A stretch of DNA of 64,000 nucleotides from Pleomorphomonas sp. NRK KF1 (GCF_023721755.1 NZ_JAMDLH010000001.1:62001-126000); one strand, 5' to 3'. Counted from the first letter of the stretch, positions 1 to 9,469 are shown. Numbers and translations: made by a program. Notes: generated from the sequence alone by a model not told the origin.

Positions 1-814
1 CCAGCGCTTCCTCCTCCGAGATCTCGGCATAGCGGCGGAAGTAGGACTGAGGATCGCGGAAGGCGGTTTGTCTCAGGCGCATGAAGCGCTCGACATACCA
101 GCGTTGGAGATCGGCTTCGTCGGCGTCGATGTAGATCGAGAAGTCGAAGAAGTCGGAGACGAAGGGGATGCCGCGCCCGTCGCGCGGCAGCTTCCCGGTC
201 TGGAGGACGTTGAGGCCCTCCAGAATCAGGATGTCCGGCTGGTCGACGACGATGCGTTCGTCCGGCACGATGTCGTAGACGAGATGCGAATAGACCGGCG
301 CCCAGACGTTCGGCGTGCCGGCCTTGATGTCGGTGAGGAAGGAGAGCAGGGCAGCCCGATCGTAGCTCTCCGGAAAGCCCTTCTTCTCCATCAGGCCTTC
401 CTCGCGCAGCACGGCGTTCGGAAACAGGAAACCGTCCGTCGTGACGAGGTCCACTTTCGGCGACGATGGCCAACGCGACATCATTGCCCTCAGGATGCGC
501 GCCGTCGTCGACTTGCCAACGGCCACCGACCCGGCGATGCCGATGATGAACGGCTTCTTGGCATCGGTGCGGCCGAAGAAGCGGCGCGTCGAGGAATGCA
601 GCGTTTGCGCCGATTCGACATAGAGCGACAAGAGCCGCGACAGCGGCAGGAAGATGTCCGACACCTCGTCGAGCTGCACCGGGTCGTTGAGCGCGCGCAG
701 GCGGATGACGTCGTCGAGCGACAGCGTCAGGGGCATGCCGGCCCTGAGTACGGCCCAGTCGGCGCGGGTATAGACTTCGTAAGGCGACAGCGCTTTCCGC
801 ACGAACTGTTCCAT
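1..814 (-). CDS. coaA: Pantothenate kinase (type I), 3' part missing at window edge
   Basis: ATP-dependent pantothenate kinase, the first and usually rate-limiting step of coenzyme A synthesis in the cytoplasm. The minus-strand translation starts [20 protein letters not shown] and carries a P-loop GSVAVGKST at about residues 95-103, then a TTDGFLFPN stretch, all typical of the prokaryotic type I enzyme. About 271 codons are visible; the E. coli protein has 316, so the C-terminus lies beyond base 1. The ATG at 814 has a GGAGA ribosome site about ten bases upstream. It follows hisE on the same strand with a gap of about 100 bases, so it is probably the last gene of a hisF-hisE-coaA unit. That order is common in rhizobia. 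Confidence 0.93.
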   Translation of the reverse strand, partial: MEQFVRKALSPYEVYTRADWAVLRAGMPLTLSLDDVIRLRALNDPVQLDEVSDIFLPLSRLLSLYVESAQTLHSSTRRFFGRTDAKKPFIIGIAGSVAVGKSTTARILRAMMSRWPSSPKVDLVTTDGFLFPNAVLREEGLMEKKGFPESYDRAALLSFLTDIKAGTPNVWAPVYSHLVYDIVPDERIVVDQPDILILEGLNVLQTGKLPRDGRGIPFVSDFFDFSIYIDADEADLQRWYVERFMRLRQTAFRDPQSYFRRYAEISEEEAL

Positions 815-913
815 TCGTCACCATCTCCGGATCGCCCCGGGCGATCCGCTGATCTCGGATACATGGCGGGATACGGCCGCCGGCTTCTCGGCCGGCGTGC
901 CATGGTCTTGAGG

Positions 914-1243
914 TCAGTCGGCCGGTCGGCTGGCCTTTTCCTGGAGGCCGGATTGGGCCGTACGGCGCTTGAGCTCGGCCAGCACTTCGTCGAGTGGCAC
1001 GCCTTTCAGCGCCAGCACCACGACGAGATGATAGAGGAGATCGGCGCTTTCGTAGGTCAGCGCGTCGGCGTCGCCGTTCACGGCGGCAATCACCGTCTCG
1101 ACGGCTTCCTCGCCGACTTTCTGGGCCGCCTTGGCGATGCCCTTGTCGGCCAGCTTGCGCGTGTAGGAGGTGGCGTCGCCGTTCTTGAGGCGATCTGCGA
1201 CGATCGTTTCGAGATCGGAGAGGGTGAAGGTGCTGTCAGCCAT
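914..1243 (-). CDS. hisE: Phosphoribosyl-ATP pyrophosphatase
   Basis: Second step of histidine synthesis: hydrolysis of phosphoribosyl-ATP to phosphoribosyl-AMP. The protein is about 109 residues, all alpha by family, with the MazG-like signature [13 protein letters not shown] followed by [14 protein letters not shown], whose acidic residues bind magnesium. Two starts are possible. The ATG at 1252 overlaps the hisF stop as ATGA. The ATG at 1243 has AGGGA at a proper distance and gives the more typical [12 protein letters not shown] start, so I chose it. Either way the gene is translationally coupled to hisF. It is a stand-alone HisE, not fused to HisI. Confidence 0.93.
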   Translation of the reverse strand: MADSTFTLSDLETIVADRLKNGDATSYTRKLADKGIAKAAQKVGEEAVETVIAAVNGDADALTYESADLLYHLVVVLALKGVPLDEVLAELKRRTAQSGLQEKASRPAD

Positions 1244-1248
1244 GCCGA

Positions 1249-2025
1249 TCATCCCTGGAGGCGGACGGGAACGCCGGCCGCGGCGAGATGCGCCTTGGCC
1301 TCGCCGATTGTGAAGGTACCGAAGTGAAAGATCGAGGCGGCGAGCACCGCGCCGGCATGGCCGTCGCGAATCCCCTCGACGAGATGGTCCAGCGTGCCGA
1401 CGCCGCCCGAGGCGATGACCGGCACCGATACCGCGTCGGCAATGGTGCGGGTGAGCTCGAGGTCGAAGCCGATCTTGGTGCCGTCGCGGTCCATCGAGGT
1501 AAGCAGGATCTCGCCGGCTCCGAGCGAGACGACTTCCTGCGCGTACTCGACGGCATCGATGCCGGTGGCCTGTCGCCCGCCATGGGTGAACACTTCCCAG
1601 CGCGCCTTGCCGTCATCCGAGCTGACGCGCTTGGCGTCGATGGCGACGACGATGCACTGGTTGCCGAACTTCTCCGAGGCGCGGCGAACGAGATCGCGGT
1701 CGCGGACGGCGGCCGACATGATCGACGCCTTGTCGGCGCCGGCCAGCAGCAGTTCCCGGATGTCTTCGACGGACCGGACGCCGCCGCCCACCGTCACCGG
1801 CATGAAGCAGCGCTCCGCCGTACGACGAACGACATCGAGAATGGTGCCGCGATTCTCGTGGCTCGCGGTGATGTCCAGGAAACAGAGTTCGTCGGCGCCG
1901 GCCGCATCATAGGCGGCGGCGGCCTCGACCGGGTCGCCGGCGTCGATGAGGTCGACGAAGTTGACCCCCTTGACCACCCGGCCGTCCTTGACGTCGAGAC
2001 AGGGGATGACACGTGCTTTGAGCAT
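1249..2025 (-). CDS. hisF: Imidazole glycerol phosphate synthase, cyclase subunit
   Basis: Cyclase half of the HisF-HisH complex. It takes ammonia from HisH and PRFAR to make imidazole glycerol phosphate plus AICAR. The 258-residue TIM barrel has both catalytic aspartates, Asp11 in PCLDVKDGR and Asp130 in VVAIDAKR, and the phosphate-binding loops VGGGVRS and ASGGVG. Length matches the family. It heads the minus-strand hisF-hisE-coaA group. Its usual rhizobial partners hisB, hisH and hisA are not upstream here, since a gene-free stretch and a plus-strand gene follow, so that part of the pathway lies elsewhere. Confidence 0.96.
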   Translation of the reverse strand: MLKARVIPCLDVKDGRVVKGVNFVDLIDAGDPVEAAAAYDAAGADELCFLDITASHENRGTILDVVRRTAERCFMPVTVGGGVRSVEDIRELLLAGADKASIMSAAVRDRDLVRRASEKFGNQCIVVAIDAKRVSSDDGKARWEVFTHGGRQATGIDAVEYAQEVVSLGAGEILLTSMDRDGTKIGFDLELTRTIADAVSVPVIASGGVGTLDHLVEGIRDGHAGAVLAASIFHFGTFTIGEAKAHLAAAGVPVRLQG

Positions 2026-2439
2026 TGGGGGTCACCGCGATTGAAATGCGCCCATTTCTTATACGGCTCCACGAACGGATGCCAGTCCCATGGCGCCGAA
2101 CAGGTTTGCGATGGGCGGGAGGCGGCGAAGAGGCTCCTGGGCGTGTGGAAAGCCGCCGCGTCGCTCGTGGGCCGTCGTCGGAAGACTTGGTCACGCTCAG
2201 AACGAGGCGAATCAAGAATATGCACCCTCAAGTAGAGCATTTTACTTATAGGGAATTCGCGCGGTTTAAACGTTCCGTCAATAAATGCTCAGTTAATTAA
2301 GGTGGATGGATGTTTTGGCGGCCATCGGGTCGCAATGTGTTCTAGGTTGTCGCCGCTGTATGCACCTTGCATGCTTTCTTTGTTCTTGAAGGCAAGCATT
2401 TGGTGATGCCGGTCAGCAAAGAGGGTAGGAGCGAGGATC
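2026..2439. other. Intergenic region between hisF and the PAS chemotaxis gene
   Basis: About 410 bases without a convincing gene, lying between divergent genes, so it must carry both promoters. The part from about 2215 to 2310 is distinctly AT-rich for this genome. It holds an 8-bp inverted repeat, GAGCATTT at 2235-2242 and AAATGCTC at 2283-2290. A shorter ATGCTT/AAGCAT pair lies near 2374-2400. No hexamer pair is good enough to call a sigma-70 promoter. The short open frames here have no plausible ribosome sites or family features. Confidence 0.5.
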
Positions 2440-3915
2440 ATGTGGCCCTTTTCAAGTCATGAGGCTGCGGTGCTTGCCGCTCTCGATCGTTCCCTGGCGG
2501 TCATCGAGTTCGATCCGACCGGAAAGATCCTGACCGCGAACGCCAACTTCCTGAAGGTCATGGGGTACGAACTTGCCGACATCGTCGGCAAGCATCATTC
2601 CCTGTTCGTCGATCCCGCAGAGGTCCAGAGCCCCGCCTATGCCGCTTTCTGGCGCGAACTGCAGTCCGGCCACTTCATGTCGGCCGAGTTCCGCCGCATC
2701 GCTAAGGGAGGTCGCTCGGTCTGGATCCAGGGCACATACAATCCTCTGCTGGACAAGTCCGGCAAGGTCTACCGCGTGGTCAAGTTCGCCACCGACGTCA
2801 CCGATCGCAAGCTGGAGGACGTGAAGGTCCAGGGGCAGATTGCCGCCATCAACCGTGCCCAGGCCGTCATTTCCTTCGAACCGGACGGAACGATCATCGA
2901 GGCCAACGAGAACTTCGAAAAGGCGCTCGGCTACAAGCTCGCGGACATCGTCGGCAAGCATCATTCCATGTTCGTCACGCCCGAGGAACGCAACAGCCCG
3001 TCCTACAAGAAATTCTGGGATGATCTTCGCGCCGGCCAGTTCAAGTCCGACGAGTTCCACCGGATCGGCAAGGGAAACCGTGACGTTTTCCTGCAGGCGA
3101 CCTACAACCCGATCTTCGACGGCACCGGCCGGCTCGTCCGCGTCACCAAGTTCGCGACCGACATCACCGCCGTCATGGAACGGCGGCGCAAGCGGCAAGC
3201 CGCTCAGGCCGAAATCAACCGCGAACTGGCCGAAGTGGCCGACATGATTGCCCGTTCGAACGCCGAGGCGGCGGGCGCCAACTCGACGGCGGGAATCACC
3301 GCCTCGAACGTCCAGACGGTTGCGGCCGGCGCCGAGGAGCTCGTGTCGTCCGTCGGCGAAATCAGCCGTCAGGTGAGCGTCGCGCTGTCGGTTTCGCAGG
3401 AGGCCGTGACGCAGGCCGAGTCCGCCACCCAGGTGGTGTCTGGTCTGGCGACAGCGGCGCAGAAGATCGACCAGGTGGTCGAGCTCATCAACACCATTGC
3501 CGGCCAGACCAACCTTCTGGCGCTGAACGCCACCATCGAAGCGGCGCGGGCCGGCGAAATGGGCAAGGGCTTCGCGGTCGTCGCGCAGGAAGTGAAGCAG
3601 CTGGCCGCTCAGACCTCGAAGGCGACGGAAGAGATCGCCAGCGAGATCGCGGCGGTGCAGACCATCTCGTCCAAGGCAGTGCAGTCCATCGACGGCATCA
3701 CCGCCATCATCACGCGCATCAACGAGGTCTCCTCGTCGATCGCCACGGCCGTCGAAGAGCAGGCTGCGGTGACGCAGAACATGTCCGGCAGCATGCATAC
3801 CGCTGCGAGCGGCGTCGAGGATATCGCCAAGGCGCTGGCCGACATCAGCAGCTCGACGCAATCGATCGACGAGGCGGCCAACAAGCTGCAGAAGGCAGCG
3901 GCAACGCTCGCCTGA
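2440..3915 (+). CDS. Soluble two-PAS methyl-accepting chemotaxis protein
   Basis: Chemoreceptor-type signal transducer of 491 residues with no membrane segment, so cytoplasmic. Two PAS domains in tandem lie at about residues 12-125 and 135-245. They look like a recent duplication, each having [10 protein letters not shown] (47-54 and 169-176) and a closing VVKFATDVT or VTKFATDIT strand. A coiled-coil signalling domain fills about 250-491. Its hairpin tip, [20 protein letters not shown] with following residues to about 390, is the conserved CheA/CheW contact. The layout resembles BdlA and Aer-like soluble receptors that sense redox state or small ligands; the ligand cannot be read. The start has AGCGAGGA before the ATG. 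No che or flagellar gene is near, so it acts as an orphan receptor. Confidence 0.93.
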   Translation: MWPFSSHEAAVLAALDRSLAVIEFDPTGKILTANANFLKVMGYELADIVGKHHSLFVDPAEVQSPAYAAFWRELQSGHFMSAEFRRIAKGGRSVWIQGTYNPLLDKSGKVYRVVKFATDVTDRKLEDVKVQGQIAAINRAQAVISFEPDGTIIEANENFEKALGYKLADIVGKHHSMFVTPEERNSPSYKKFWDDLRAGQFKSDEFHRIGKGNRDVFLQATYNPIFDGTGRLVRVTKFATDITAVMERRRKRQAAQAEINRELAEVADMIARSNAEAAGANSTAGITASNVQTVAAGAEELVSSVGEISRQVSVALSVSQEAVTQAESATQVVSGLATAAQKIDQVVELINTIAGQTNLLALNATIEAARAGEMGKGFAVVAQEVKQLAAQTSKATEEIASEIAAVQTISSKAVQSIDGITAIITRINEVSSSIATAVEEQAAVTQNMSGSMHTAASGVEDIAKALADISSSTQSIDEAANKLQKAAATLA

Positions 3916-3940
3916 TCATCGCTCTCAAATCGCCGGAAGC

Positions 3941-3971
3941 CGCCCCGTCGCCGCTGGTGACGGGGCGTTTT
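3941..3971 (+). terminator. Intrinsic terminator after the chemotaxis gene
   Basis: Perfect 9-bp stem CGCCCCGTC / GACGGGGCG with a 9-base loop, followed by TTTT. It lies between the plus-strand receptor gene and the convergent minus-strand epimerase gene. Confidence 0.8.
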
Positions 3972-3974
3972 CGC

Positions 3975-4847
3975 TCAGCGCCAGGTTCCCTCCGCCCACA
4001 TGCGCGCGAAGGCGGTCCGGTAGTCCGGGTAGGCATAGGCGAGCCCGAGTTCGGACTTGCTCTTGAGATTGGCCACCCGCTTGTTCTCGCCATAGAAGCT
4101 GCGGGCCATGGGGGAGAGGTCCGCCGTCTCGAAATCCTGCTCGGGCGGAGGTTCCACGCCCATGAGTTCGGCGGCATAGGCGACGACATCCTGCGGTGGC
4201 GCCGGTTCGTCGTCCGTGATGTTGAAAAGGCCGCCGGCGCCTGTCGCAAAAACCCGCTCCACGCCGGCGGCTATGTCTTCGACATGGATGCGGTTGAACA
4301 CCTGTCCGGGCTTGACGAGGCGCCGGGCGCTGCCTTCGGCAAGGTTGACGAGCCCATTGCGGCCGGGGCCGTAAATGCCGGAAAGGCGCAGCACGGCGAC
4401 CGGTACGCCGGCCTTTTCGCCGAAGGACAGCCACTCGTTTTCCGCCTTCACCCGGGCGAGTGACCGGGCGCTCCTCGGCCGGCATTCGGACGTCTCGTCC
4501 ACCCAGGCGCCATCATGGTCGCCATAGACGCCGACCGTCGAGAGATAGGCGATGGAGACGAGCGATTTCTCGGCGGCGAGCGCCTCGGCGAGCACGGGTA
4601 GCACCCGGTCGCCGCCGTCTTGCCCCTCGGCGGGGGCGATGGAGACGAGAAGGTGCGTGACGCCGGACAAGGCAGGCTTCAGCGCTTCGGCAGCCTCCGG
4701 CGATCCGTCGAAAAGGCGCATTTCGGCGAGTGGAGCCAAGGCGGCGGCCTTTGCCGCGGAACGGGTCGTGCCGACCGCTTGCTCGGGCGAGAGGCGGCGC
4801 AACACCGCCTTGGCGCTATAGCCGAGGCCGAAGGCCATGAGCTTCAT
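3975..4847 (-). CDS. NAD(P)-dependent epimerase/dehydratase-like SDR protein
   Basis: Atypical extended short-chain dehydrogenase family protein, resembling E. coli YeeZ, about 290 residues. The N-terminus MKLMAFGLGYSAKAVLRRL is the nucleotide-binding strand-turn-helix with the G-x-G-Y-x-x-K variant of the Rossmann motif. IAYLSTVGVYGDHDGAWVDE at about 120-140 is the usual SDR active-site strand, and a GIYGPGRNGLV segment follows. The substrate is unknown. The ATG at 4847 is preceded by AGGAGA at ideal spacing; the frame stays open further upstream but without a better start. It is divergent from hslVU across a short promoter region and convergent with the chemotaxis gene. Confidence 0.82.
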   Translation of the reverse strand: MKLMAFGLGYSAKAVLRRLSPEQAVGTTRSAAKAAALAPLAEMRLFDGSPEAAEALKPALSGVTHLLVSIAPAEGQDGGDRVLPVLAEALAAEKSLVSIAYLSTVGVYGDHDGAWVDETSECRPRSARSLARVKAENEWLSFGEKAGVPVAVLRLSGIYGPGRNGLVNLAEGSARRLVKPGQVFNRIHVEDIAAGVERVFATGAGGLFNITDDEPAPPQDVVAYAAELMGVEPPPEQDFETADLSPMARSFYGENKRVANLKSKSELGLAYAYPDYRTAFARMWAEGTWR

Positions 4848-4913
4848 CGGACGATCTCCTGAGGGTCGGAACGGTGTCGGAACCGTGATGTGGGCGTTGC
4901 CAGAGGCAAGTTG

Positions 4914-4943
4914 CATAAAGGCATTTCCGTCCTACATAAAGGC
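4914..4943. repeat. 21-bp-phased direct repeat before hslVU
   Basis: CATAAAGGC occurs perfectly at 4914-4922 and again at 4935-4943, a spacing of 21 bases or two helical turns. It lies in the roughly 155-base divergent region between the epimerase gene and hslV. The phase suggests two protein contacts on one DNA face, or two overlapping promoter elements. No heat-shock promoter could be read with confidence. Confidence 0.45.
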
Positions 4944-5002
4944 GTCATTCAGGGACGGTTCCCACGCTTCGGGTGGTTGGCCGTTGCCACAAGGAGCATC
5001 TG

Positions 5003-5560
5003 ATGATGGAACACACGAATCCGTCCACCTGGTACGGCACCACCATCGTATCGGTCCGCAAGGACGGCAAGGTGGTGATCGCGGGCGATGGACAGGTCAC
5101 GCTCGGCGCCACCGTGATCAAGCACACGGCCCGCAAGGTGCGGCCGCTCGGGCGGGGCGACGTGATCGCCGGTTTTGCCGGCGCCACCGCCGACGCCTTC
5201 ACCCTCTTCGAGCGCCTGGAAGCCAAGCTGGAACAGTATCCCGGCCAGTTGATGCGCGCCTGCGTCGAACTCGCCAAGGATTGGCGTACCGACCGCTATC
5301 TTCGCCGCCTCGAGGCGATGATGATCGTCGCCGACGCCAATGTGACGCTGGTTCTGACCGGCACGGGCGACGTGCTCGAGCCCGAGGGCGGCATCGCCGG
5401 CATCGGCTCGGGCGGCACCTATGCTCTGGCTGCCGCGCGCGCGCTCTCCGACAGCGGCCACGACGCCGAGACCATCGCTCGCAAGGCGATGAAGATCGCC
5501 GCCGACATCTGTGTCTACACCAACGAGAACGTCGTCGTCGAAAGCCTTCCCAAGGCCTGA
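5003..5560 (+). CDS. hslV: ATP-dependent protease HslVU, peptidase subunit
   Basis: Proteolytic component of the HslVU (ClpQY) proteasome-like protease, a dodecamer that degrades unfolded and regulatory proteins unfolded by HslU. The mature N-terminal sequence [20 protein letters not shown] begins with the catalytic threonine of the Ntn-hydrolase fold. The chosen start gives 12 residues before it ([12 protein letters not shown]), which must be removed for activity. Such a propeptide is usual in alphaproteobacteria, whereas E. coli has only Met. AAGGAG at 4991-4996 supports the ATG at 5003 or 5006. The gene is followed 66 bases later by hslU and is surely co-transcribed. Confidence 0.96.
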   Translation: MMEHTNPSTWYGTTIVSVRKDGKVVIAGDGQVTLGATVIKHTARKVRPLGRGDVIAGFAGATADAFTLFERLEAKLEQYPGQLMRACVELAKDWRTDRYLRRLEAMMIVADANVTLVLTGTGDVLEPEGGIAGIGSGGTYALAAARALSDSGHDAETIARKAMKIAADICVYTNENVVVESLPKA

Positions 5561-5626
5561 GTTCCATCCCTCCGGATCGCTGGCCCCCGCGCGCCACTCC
5601 GGATCGCTCCACCCGAGGATAAAGCC

Positions 5627-6922
5627 ATGCCCGATTTCTCGCCCCGCGAAATCGTCTCCGAACTCGACCGCCATATCGTCGGCCAGAAGGACGCCAAGCG
5701 CGCCGTCGCCATCGCGCTGCGCAACCGCTGGCGCCGCCTTCAGCTCGATCCTTCGCTGCGCGAGGAGGTGCTGCCCAAGAATATCCTGATGATCGGCCCC
5801 ACCGGCGTCGGCAAGACGGAAATCTCCCGTCGCCTTGCCCGGCTCGCCAATGCGCCCTTCGTCAAGGTCGAGGCAACCAAGTTCACCGAAATCGGCTACG
5901 TCGGCCGTGACGTCGAGCAGATCGTCCGCGATCTTCTCGAGGTCGGTATCTCGCTCGTCCGGACGCAACGACGCAAGGACGTCGAGGCGAAGGCCCATCT
6001 CGCCGCCGAGGAGCGGGTGCTCGATGCGCTGGTCGGCACCTCGTCCAGTCCGTCGACGCGTGATGCCTTCCGCAAGAAGCTGCGGTCCGGCGAACTCGAC
6101 GACAGGGAAATCGAGGTCGAGCTGACCGCCACCGGTAGTCCGGGCGGCATGGAGATCCCCGGCATGCCGGGCGGGCAGGTGATCAACCTCTCCGAGATGA
6201 TGCAGAAGATGATGGGCGGCGTGAAGAAGACCCGCCGCGTCTCCGTCAAGGACAGCCACGACCTGCTCACCGCCGAGGAGGCCGACAAGCTGATCGATCA
6301 GGACAAGATCGTCGCCGAGGCGATCGAGTCGGTCGAGAACAACGGCATCGTCTTCCTCGACGAGATCGACAAGATCTGCGCCAAGGACGGCCGCGACGGA
6401 TCGGTTTCGCGCGAGGGCGTGCAGCGCGACCTTCTGCCGCTCATCGAAGGCACGACGGTGTCGACGAAGCACGGCTCGGTGAAGACCGACCATATCCTGT
6501 TCATCGCATCCGGCGCCTTCCACGTCGCCAAGCCGTCGGACCTTCTACCCGAGCTTCAGGGGCGACTGCCGATCCGCGTCGAGCTGAAGCCGCTCGACAA
6601 GGACGATTTCCGCCGCATCCTGACCGAGCCGCAGGCCAGCCTCATCAAGCAGTATGTGGCGCTGATGCAGACGGAGGGCGTGACGCTCGCCTTCACCGAC
6701 GACGCCATCGACGCCATCGCCGAGATCGCCGTCCACGTCAACGCCACCGTCGAGAACATCGGCGCCCGGCGCCTGCAGACCGTGCTCGAGCGCATTCTCG
6801 ACGACATCTCCTTCTCGGCCCCCGACAGGTCTGGCGAAGAGATCACCGTCGACGGCGCGGCGGTCAGGGCGGCTCTGGGAGATCTAGCAAACAACACCGA
6901 CCTCAGCCGTTTCATCCTCTGA
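5627..6922 (+). CDS. hslU: ATP-dependent protease HslVU, ATPase/unfoldase subunit
   Basis: AAA+ unfoldase that caps HslV and feeds it substrates. The 431 residues carry Walker [10 protein letters not shown] (57-65), the pore loop GYVGRD (90-95), Walker [11 protein letters not shown] (241-250), and a C-terminal sensor-2 region with the conserved GARRLQT. The acidic insertion or I-domain is at about 110-225 with a Gly/Met-rich patch around [11 protein letters not shown]. The C-terminal tail ends in LSRFIL, the motif that docks into HslV and activates it. Length is normal. CGAGGATAAAGCC before the ATG serves as the ribosome site. Confidence 0.97.
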   Translation: MPDFSPREIVSELDRHIVGQKDAKRAVAIALRNRWRRLQLDPSLREEVLPKNILMIGPTGVGKTEISRRLARLANAPFVKVEATKFTEIGYVGRDVEQIVRDLLEVGISLVRTQRRKDVEAKAHLAAEERVLDALVGTSSSPSTRDAFRKKLRSGELDDREIEVELTATGSPGGMEIPGMPGGQVINLSEMMQKMMGGVKKTRRVSVKDSHDLLTAEEADKLIDQDKIVAEAIESVENNGIVFLDEIDKICAKDGRDGSVSREGVQRDLLPLIEGTTVSTKHGSVKTDHILFIASGAFHVAKPSDLLPELQGRLPIRVELKPLDKDDFRRILTEPQASLIKQYVALMQTEGVTLAFTDDAIDAIAEIAVHVNATVENIGARRLQTVLERILDDISFSAPDRSGEEITVDGAAVRAALGDLANNTDLSRFIL

Positions 6923-6929
6923 TGCCCCG

Positions 6930-6963
6930 CCTCCGGGGAAGAGTTGGCGCTCTTTTCCGGAGG
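6930..6963 (+). terminator. Hairpin after hslU
   Basis: A 14-bp stem, CCTCCGGGGAAGAG with CTCTTTTCCGGAGG, closed by two G-U pairs in the middle and a 6-base loop. There is no T-run after it, so it may act with Rho or only protect the 3' end. Confidence 0.55.
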
Positions 6964-7042
6964 AATCCGGCCTGGAGACGCGCTGAAAACACCTGTCCCG
7001 GCTAGGCCTTGGCCTGTCGAATGATTCTGAAGCGCAAGTTTC

Positions 7043-7081
7043 TTGTTGTTCTCAAGGGTTTTGCGTATATCGTTTCAACGA
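7043..7081 (+). promoter_or_regulatory. Candidate promoter with overlapping LacI-type operator
   Basis: TTGTTG (7043-7048), a 17-base spacer and TATATC (7066-7071) make a plausible sigma-70 promoter for the LacI-family gene downstream. Overlapping the -10 is the palindrome TCGTTTCAACGA (7070-7081), two 5-base arms around a 2-base centre, the size of site bound by this regulator family. Autoregulation is inferred. Apart from the hslU hairpin, the rest of the gap 6923-7267 shows nothing recognisable. Confidence 0.45.
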
Positions 7082-7267
7082 GATCGGTCGCATCAATGGA
7101 ACTGATCGGTCGGCCACTCGCCGGGGGGCATGGGTGGCTGACTTCCGGGCGACGCTTGCCGGTTCCTGACCGGTGGGCGTCGTGCGGATTTGGGTTGCGA
7201 TCTCAGGAAGAGAGACGCCGTTGTCCCTCGTCAGTACAGCCGGCTATCCGGCGCATCGGACGGACAG

Positions 7268-8350
7268 ATGGGTGAAAGTTCAACTCCGCACAACAAGACC
7301 GTGAAACTTGCCGACGTGGCGCGCGCCGCCGGTGTCAGCCAGGGAACGGTTTCCAACGTCTTCAACCGCCCCGGCCTGGTTTCGGAACAGTTGCGCGAGC
7401 GGGTCGAGGAGGCGGCGAAATCCCTGGGCTATCGCGGTCCCGATCCGCGTGGCCGTCTGCTCAGAGCCGGCCGCGTCAACGCCATCGGGGTCGTGACCGT
7501 CGGGCCTCTCAACTGTTTTTTCGACGATCAGTATACCCGTCTGTTCCTGTCCGGCGTTGCCAAGGCCTGCGAGGCGCGCGGCGCCGGCATTTCACTGGTG
7601 TCGGCGGTCGACGATGAGATTGCCGCCTGGAACATCCGAACGGCTCTCGTCGATGGTTTCATTCTCAACTGCCTCAACGAAGGCAACATGCTGGTCGAAC
7701 TGGCCGAGAAGCGAGGCTTGCCGTTCGTGGCGGTGGATTTCCCGGTCGGTCCCGGCTTCGACGTCGTCCGGATCGATGACTATCGCGGTGCGCGCGAGGC
7801 GGCCCAGCACCTGCTTGATCTGGGGCATCGGCATTTTGCCGTCTTCACCTTCGAGACCGAGAAGGAAGTGCGCGTCGGCTTCGTCGACGATGTCCGGGCC
7901 GAGCGGGCCTCCTTCGAGGTGGTGCGTCGACGCCTGACAGGCTACCGCGATGCATTCAGGGCTGCCGGCCTGCCACCTCAACCGGTATTCGAGACAGGCT
8001 CCGAGTTCGACGGCGTCTGCGCCGGTGTCGATGCCGTGCTCGCCGCCAACCCGGACACCACCGCCTTTGTCTGCGCCTCCGACCGCGTGGCGCTCCATGT
8101 TATTGCCTACCTGCGCTCGCTGGGGCGCAAGGTTCCCGAGGACTTCTCGGTGATCGGTTTCGACGGCATCGAGGAGGCGGCCAGCTCCATTCCTCCCCTC
8201 ACCACCATTTATCAGCCGGCCATCGGCAAGGGCGAGGCGGCCGTCGAGCTCATTCTTGGCGACAAGTCCGACGATGTCGGTGGGCGCGTGGTCGAACTCC
8301 CGATCGAGCTGATACGCGGCGCATCCACATCGTCGCCGCGCGCGAAGTGA
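7268..8350 (+). CDS. LacI-family transcriptional regulator
   Basis: Repressor-type regulator of 360 residues. The N-terminal helix-turn-helix is at about 13-34 (VKLADVARAAGVSQGTVSNV), followed by the hinge helix ending KSLGY (51-55). A periplasmic-binding-protein-like ligand domain follows, with typical segments VDGFILNCL, FVAVDFPVG and PEDFSVIGFDGIE. The ligand is likely a sugar or nucleoside, but nothing in the sequence fixes it. The ATG at 7268 gives the normal distance to the DNA-binding helix; the frame is open upstream but the extra residues are not family-like. No transporter or catabolic operon adjoins it; the aldo/keto reductase is convergent and not an obvious target. Confidence 0.92.
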   Translation: MGESSTPHNKTVKLADVARAAGVSQGTVSNVFNRPGLVSEQLRERVEEAAKSLGYRGPDPRGRLLRAGRVNAIGVVTVGPLNCFFDDQYTRLFLSGVAKACEARGAGISLVSAVDDEIAAWNIRTALVDGFILNCLNEGNMLVELAEKRGLPFVAVDFPVGPGFDVVRIDDYRGAREAAQHLLDLGHRHFAVFTFETEKEVRVGFVDDVRAERASFEVVRRRLTGYRDAFRAAGLPPQPVFETGSEFDGVCAGVDAVLAANPDTTAFVCASDRVALHVIAYLRSLGRKVPEDFSVIGFDGIEEAASSIPPLTTIYQPAIGKGEAAVELILGDKSDDVGGRVVELPIELIRGASTSSPRAK

Positions 8351-8372
8351 CGCATAGGGTTCGTTTGCATTG

Positions 8373-8403
8373 CACCGCCGGTGAGCCAGCCTCACCGGCG
8401 GTG
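8373..8403. terminator. Bidirectional hairpin between convergent genes
   Basis: Perfect 13-bp stem CACCGCCGGTGAG / CTCACCGGCGGTG with a 5-base loop. It sits exactly between the convergent LacI-family and aldo/keto reductase genes, so it likely ends both transcripts. Confidence 0.75.
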
Positions 8404-8416
8404 TCGTCTTCTCCGG

Positions 8417-9469
8417 TCAGGGCGTTAGCCCGAACAGGCTGAGATCGGCCGGTCCCAGGCGATCCCTGGCGGTCTGGAACTGATGCCAGTACGGATAGAG
8501 CAGCGGCAAGGCGCTCACCTCGTCGAGCCGCTTGCGTTCGCCCTCGGAAAGCTGGAGATCGGCGGCCTTCAGGTTGTCGGCAAACTGCGCTTCCGTACGG
8601 CCGCCGATGACGACCGACGTCACGCCGGGCCGGCCCAGCAGCCAGGCAAGCGCCACCTGGGCCGCGCTGACGCCGCGCCCATCCGCGATCTCCACCAGCG
8701 TGTCGACGATGGTCCAGAGACGATCCTCGTCGCGGATCGGCGGTTCGGTCCAGCCGGCGAGCTGGCGCGTCCCCTCCGGCGCGGCGGCATTGCGACGATG
8801 CTTGCCGGACAGAAGGCCGCCGGCGAGCGGGCTCCAGACCAGGATGCCGAGGCCTTGGTCGAGCGAGACCGGCACCAGTTCGTATTCCGCTTCGCGCGCT
8901 TCGAGCGTGTAGTGGATTTGCTGGGACACGAAGCGCTGGCGATGCTCCGCCGCCGCGGCGCCGAGAGCCTTCATTATGTGCCAGGCCGAGAAGTTGGAGC
9001 AGCCGACGTAGCGGACCTTGCCGGCGCGCACCAGGCTGTCGAGCGCTTCCATGAACTCTTCCACCGGCGTTAGCCCGTCCCACTGGTGCACCTGGTAGAG
9101 ATCGATGGTCTCGATCTTGAGACGGCGCAGGCTGGCTTCGCAACCGGCGACGATGTGATGGCGGCTGAGACCGCGATCATTGGGGCCGGCGCCCATCGGA
9201 AAGCGGACCTTGGTGGCGATGAGGACGTCCTTGTCCTTGCGCTCCTGCATGAGATCGCCGACGATCTCCTCGGACAGGCCTTCCGAATAGACATCGGCGG
9301 TGTCGATCAGATTGACGCCGGCGTCGATGCAGATATCCACGAGCCGCGCCGCCTCCGAGAGGCCGACGGCGCCGACCTTGGCGAAGGCGCCCTTACCACC
9401 GAACGTCATGGTGCCCATGGTAAGCGTCGAGACCTTGAGGCCCGAGCGGCCGAGCAGACGGTATTCCAT
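8417..9469 (-). CDS. Aldo/keto reductase
   Basis: NADPH-dependent oxidoreductase of the aldo/keto reductase superfamily, 350 residues. The catalytic tetrad is visible as Asp56, Tyr61, Lys87 and His128 (in LIDTADVYS, IATKVRF and QVHQW). The cofactor-binding end of the barrel shows VWSPLAGGLLSGKH and SVVIGGRTEAQ. It resembles the general-stress or YajO-like group. Substrate unknown. It is divergent from yicC, sharing a 148-base promoter region, and convergent with the LacI-family gene. Starts with ATG at 9469. Confidence 0.92.
   Translation of the reverse strand: MEYRLLGRSGLKVSTLTMGTMTFGGKGAFAKVGAVGLSEAARLVDICIDAGVNLIDTADVYSEGLSEEIVGDLMQERKDKDVLIATKVRFPMGAGPNDRGLSRHHIVAGCEASLRRLKIETIDLYQVHQWDGLTPVEEFMEALDSLVRAGKVRYVGCSNFSAWHIMKALGAAAAEHRQRFVSQQIHYTLEAREAEYELVPVSLDQGLGILVWSPLAGGLLSGKHRRNAAAPEGTRQLAGWTEPPIRDEDRLWTIVDTLVEIADGRGVSAAQVALAWLLGRPGVTSVVIGGRTEAQFADNLKAADLQLSEGERKRLDEVSALPLLYPYWHQFQTARDRLGPADLSLFGLTP

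Noticed and set aside
68-1327. A 419-codon plus-strand open frame
   Set aside because: It is the antisense of coaA, hisE and the end of hisF, all of which are clear genes on the minus strand.
2374-2402. ATGCTT/AAGCAT hairpin before the chemotaxis gene
   Set aside because: Six base pairs with a long loop in AT-rich DNA is likely by chance.
4848-5002. A heat-shock sigma-32 promoter before hslV
   Set aside because: TTGCAT and CTACAT at 14-base spacing are only loosely similar to alphaproteobacterial heat-shock sites, so I report only the direct repeat.
6923-7267. A possible small gene between hslU and the LacI-family gene
   Set aside because: The open frames there have no ribosome site and would overlap the promoter and operator candidates.
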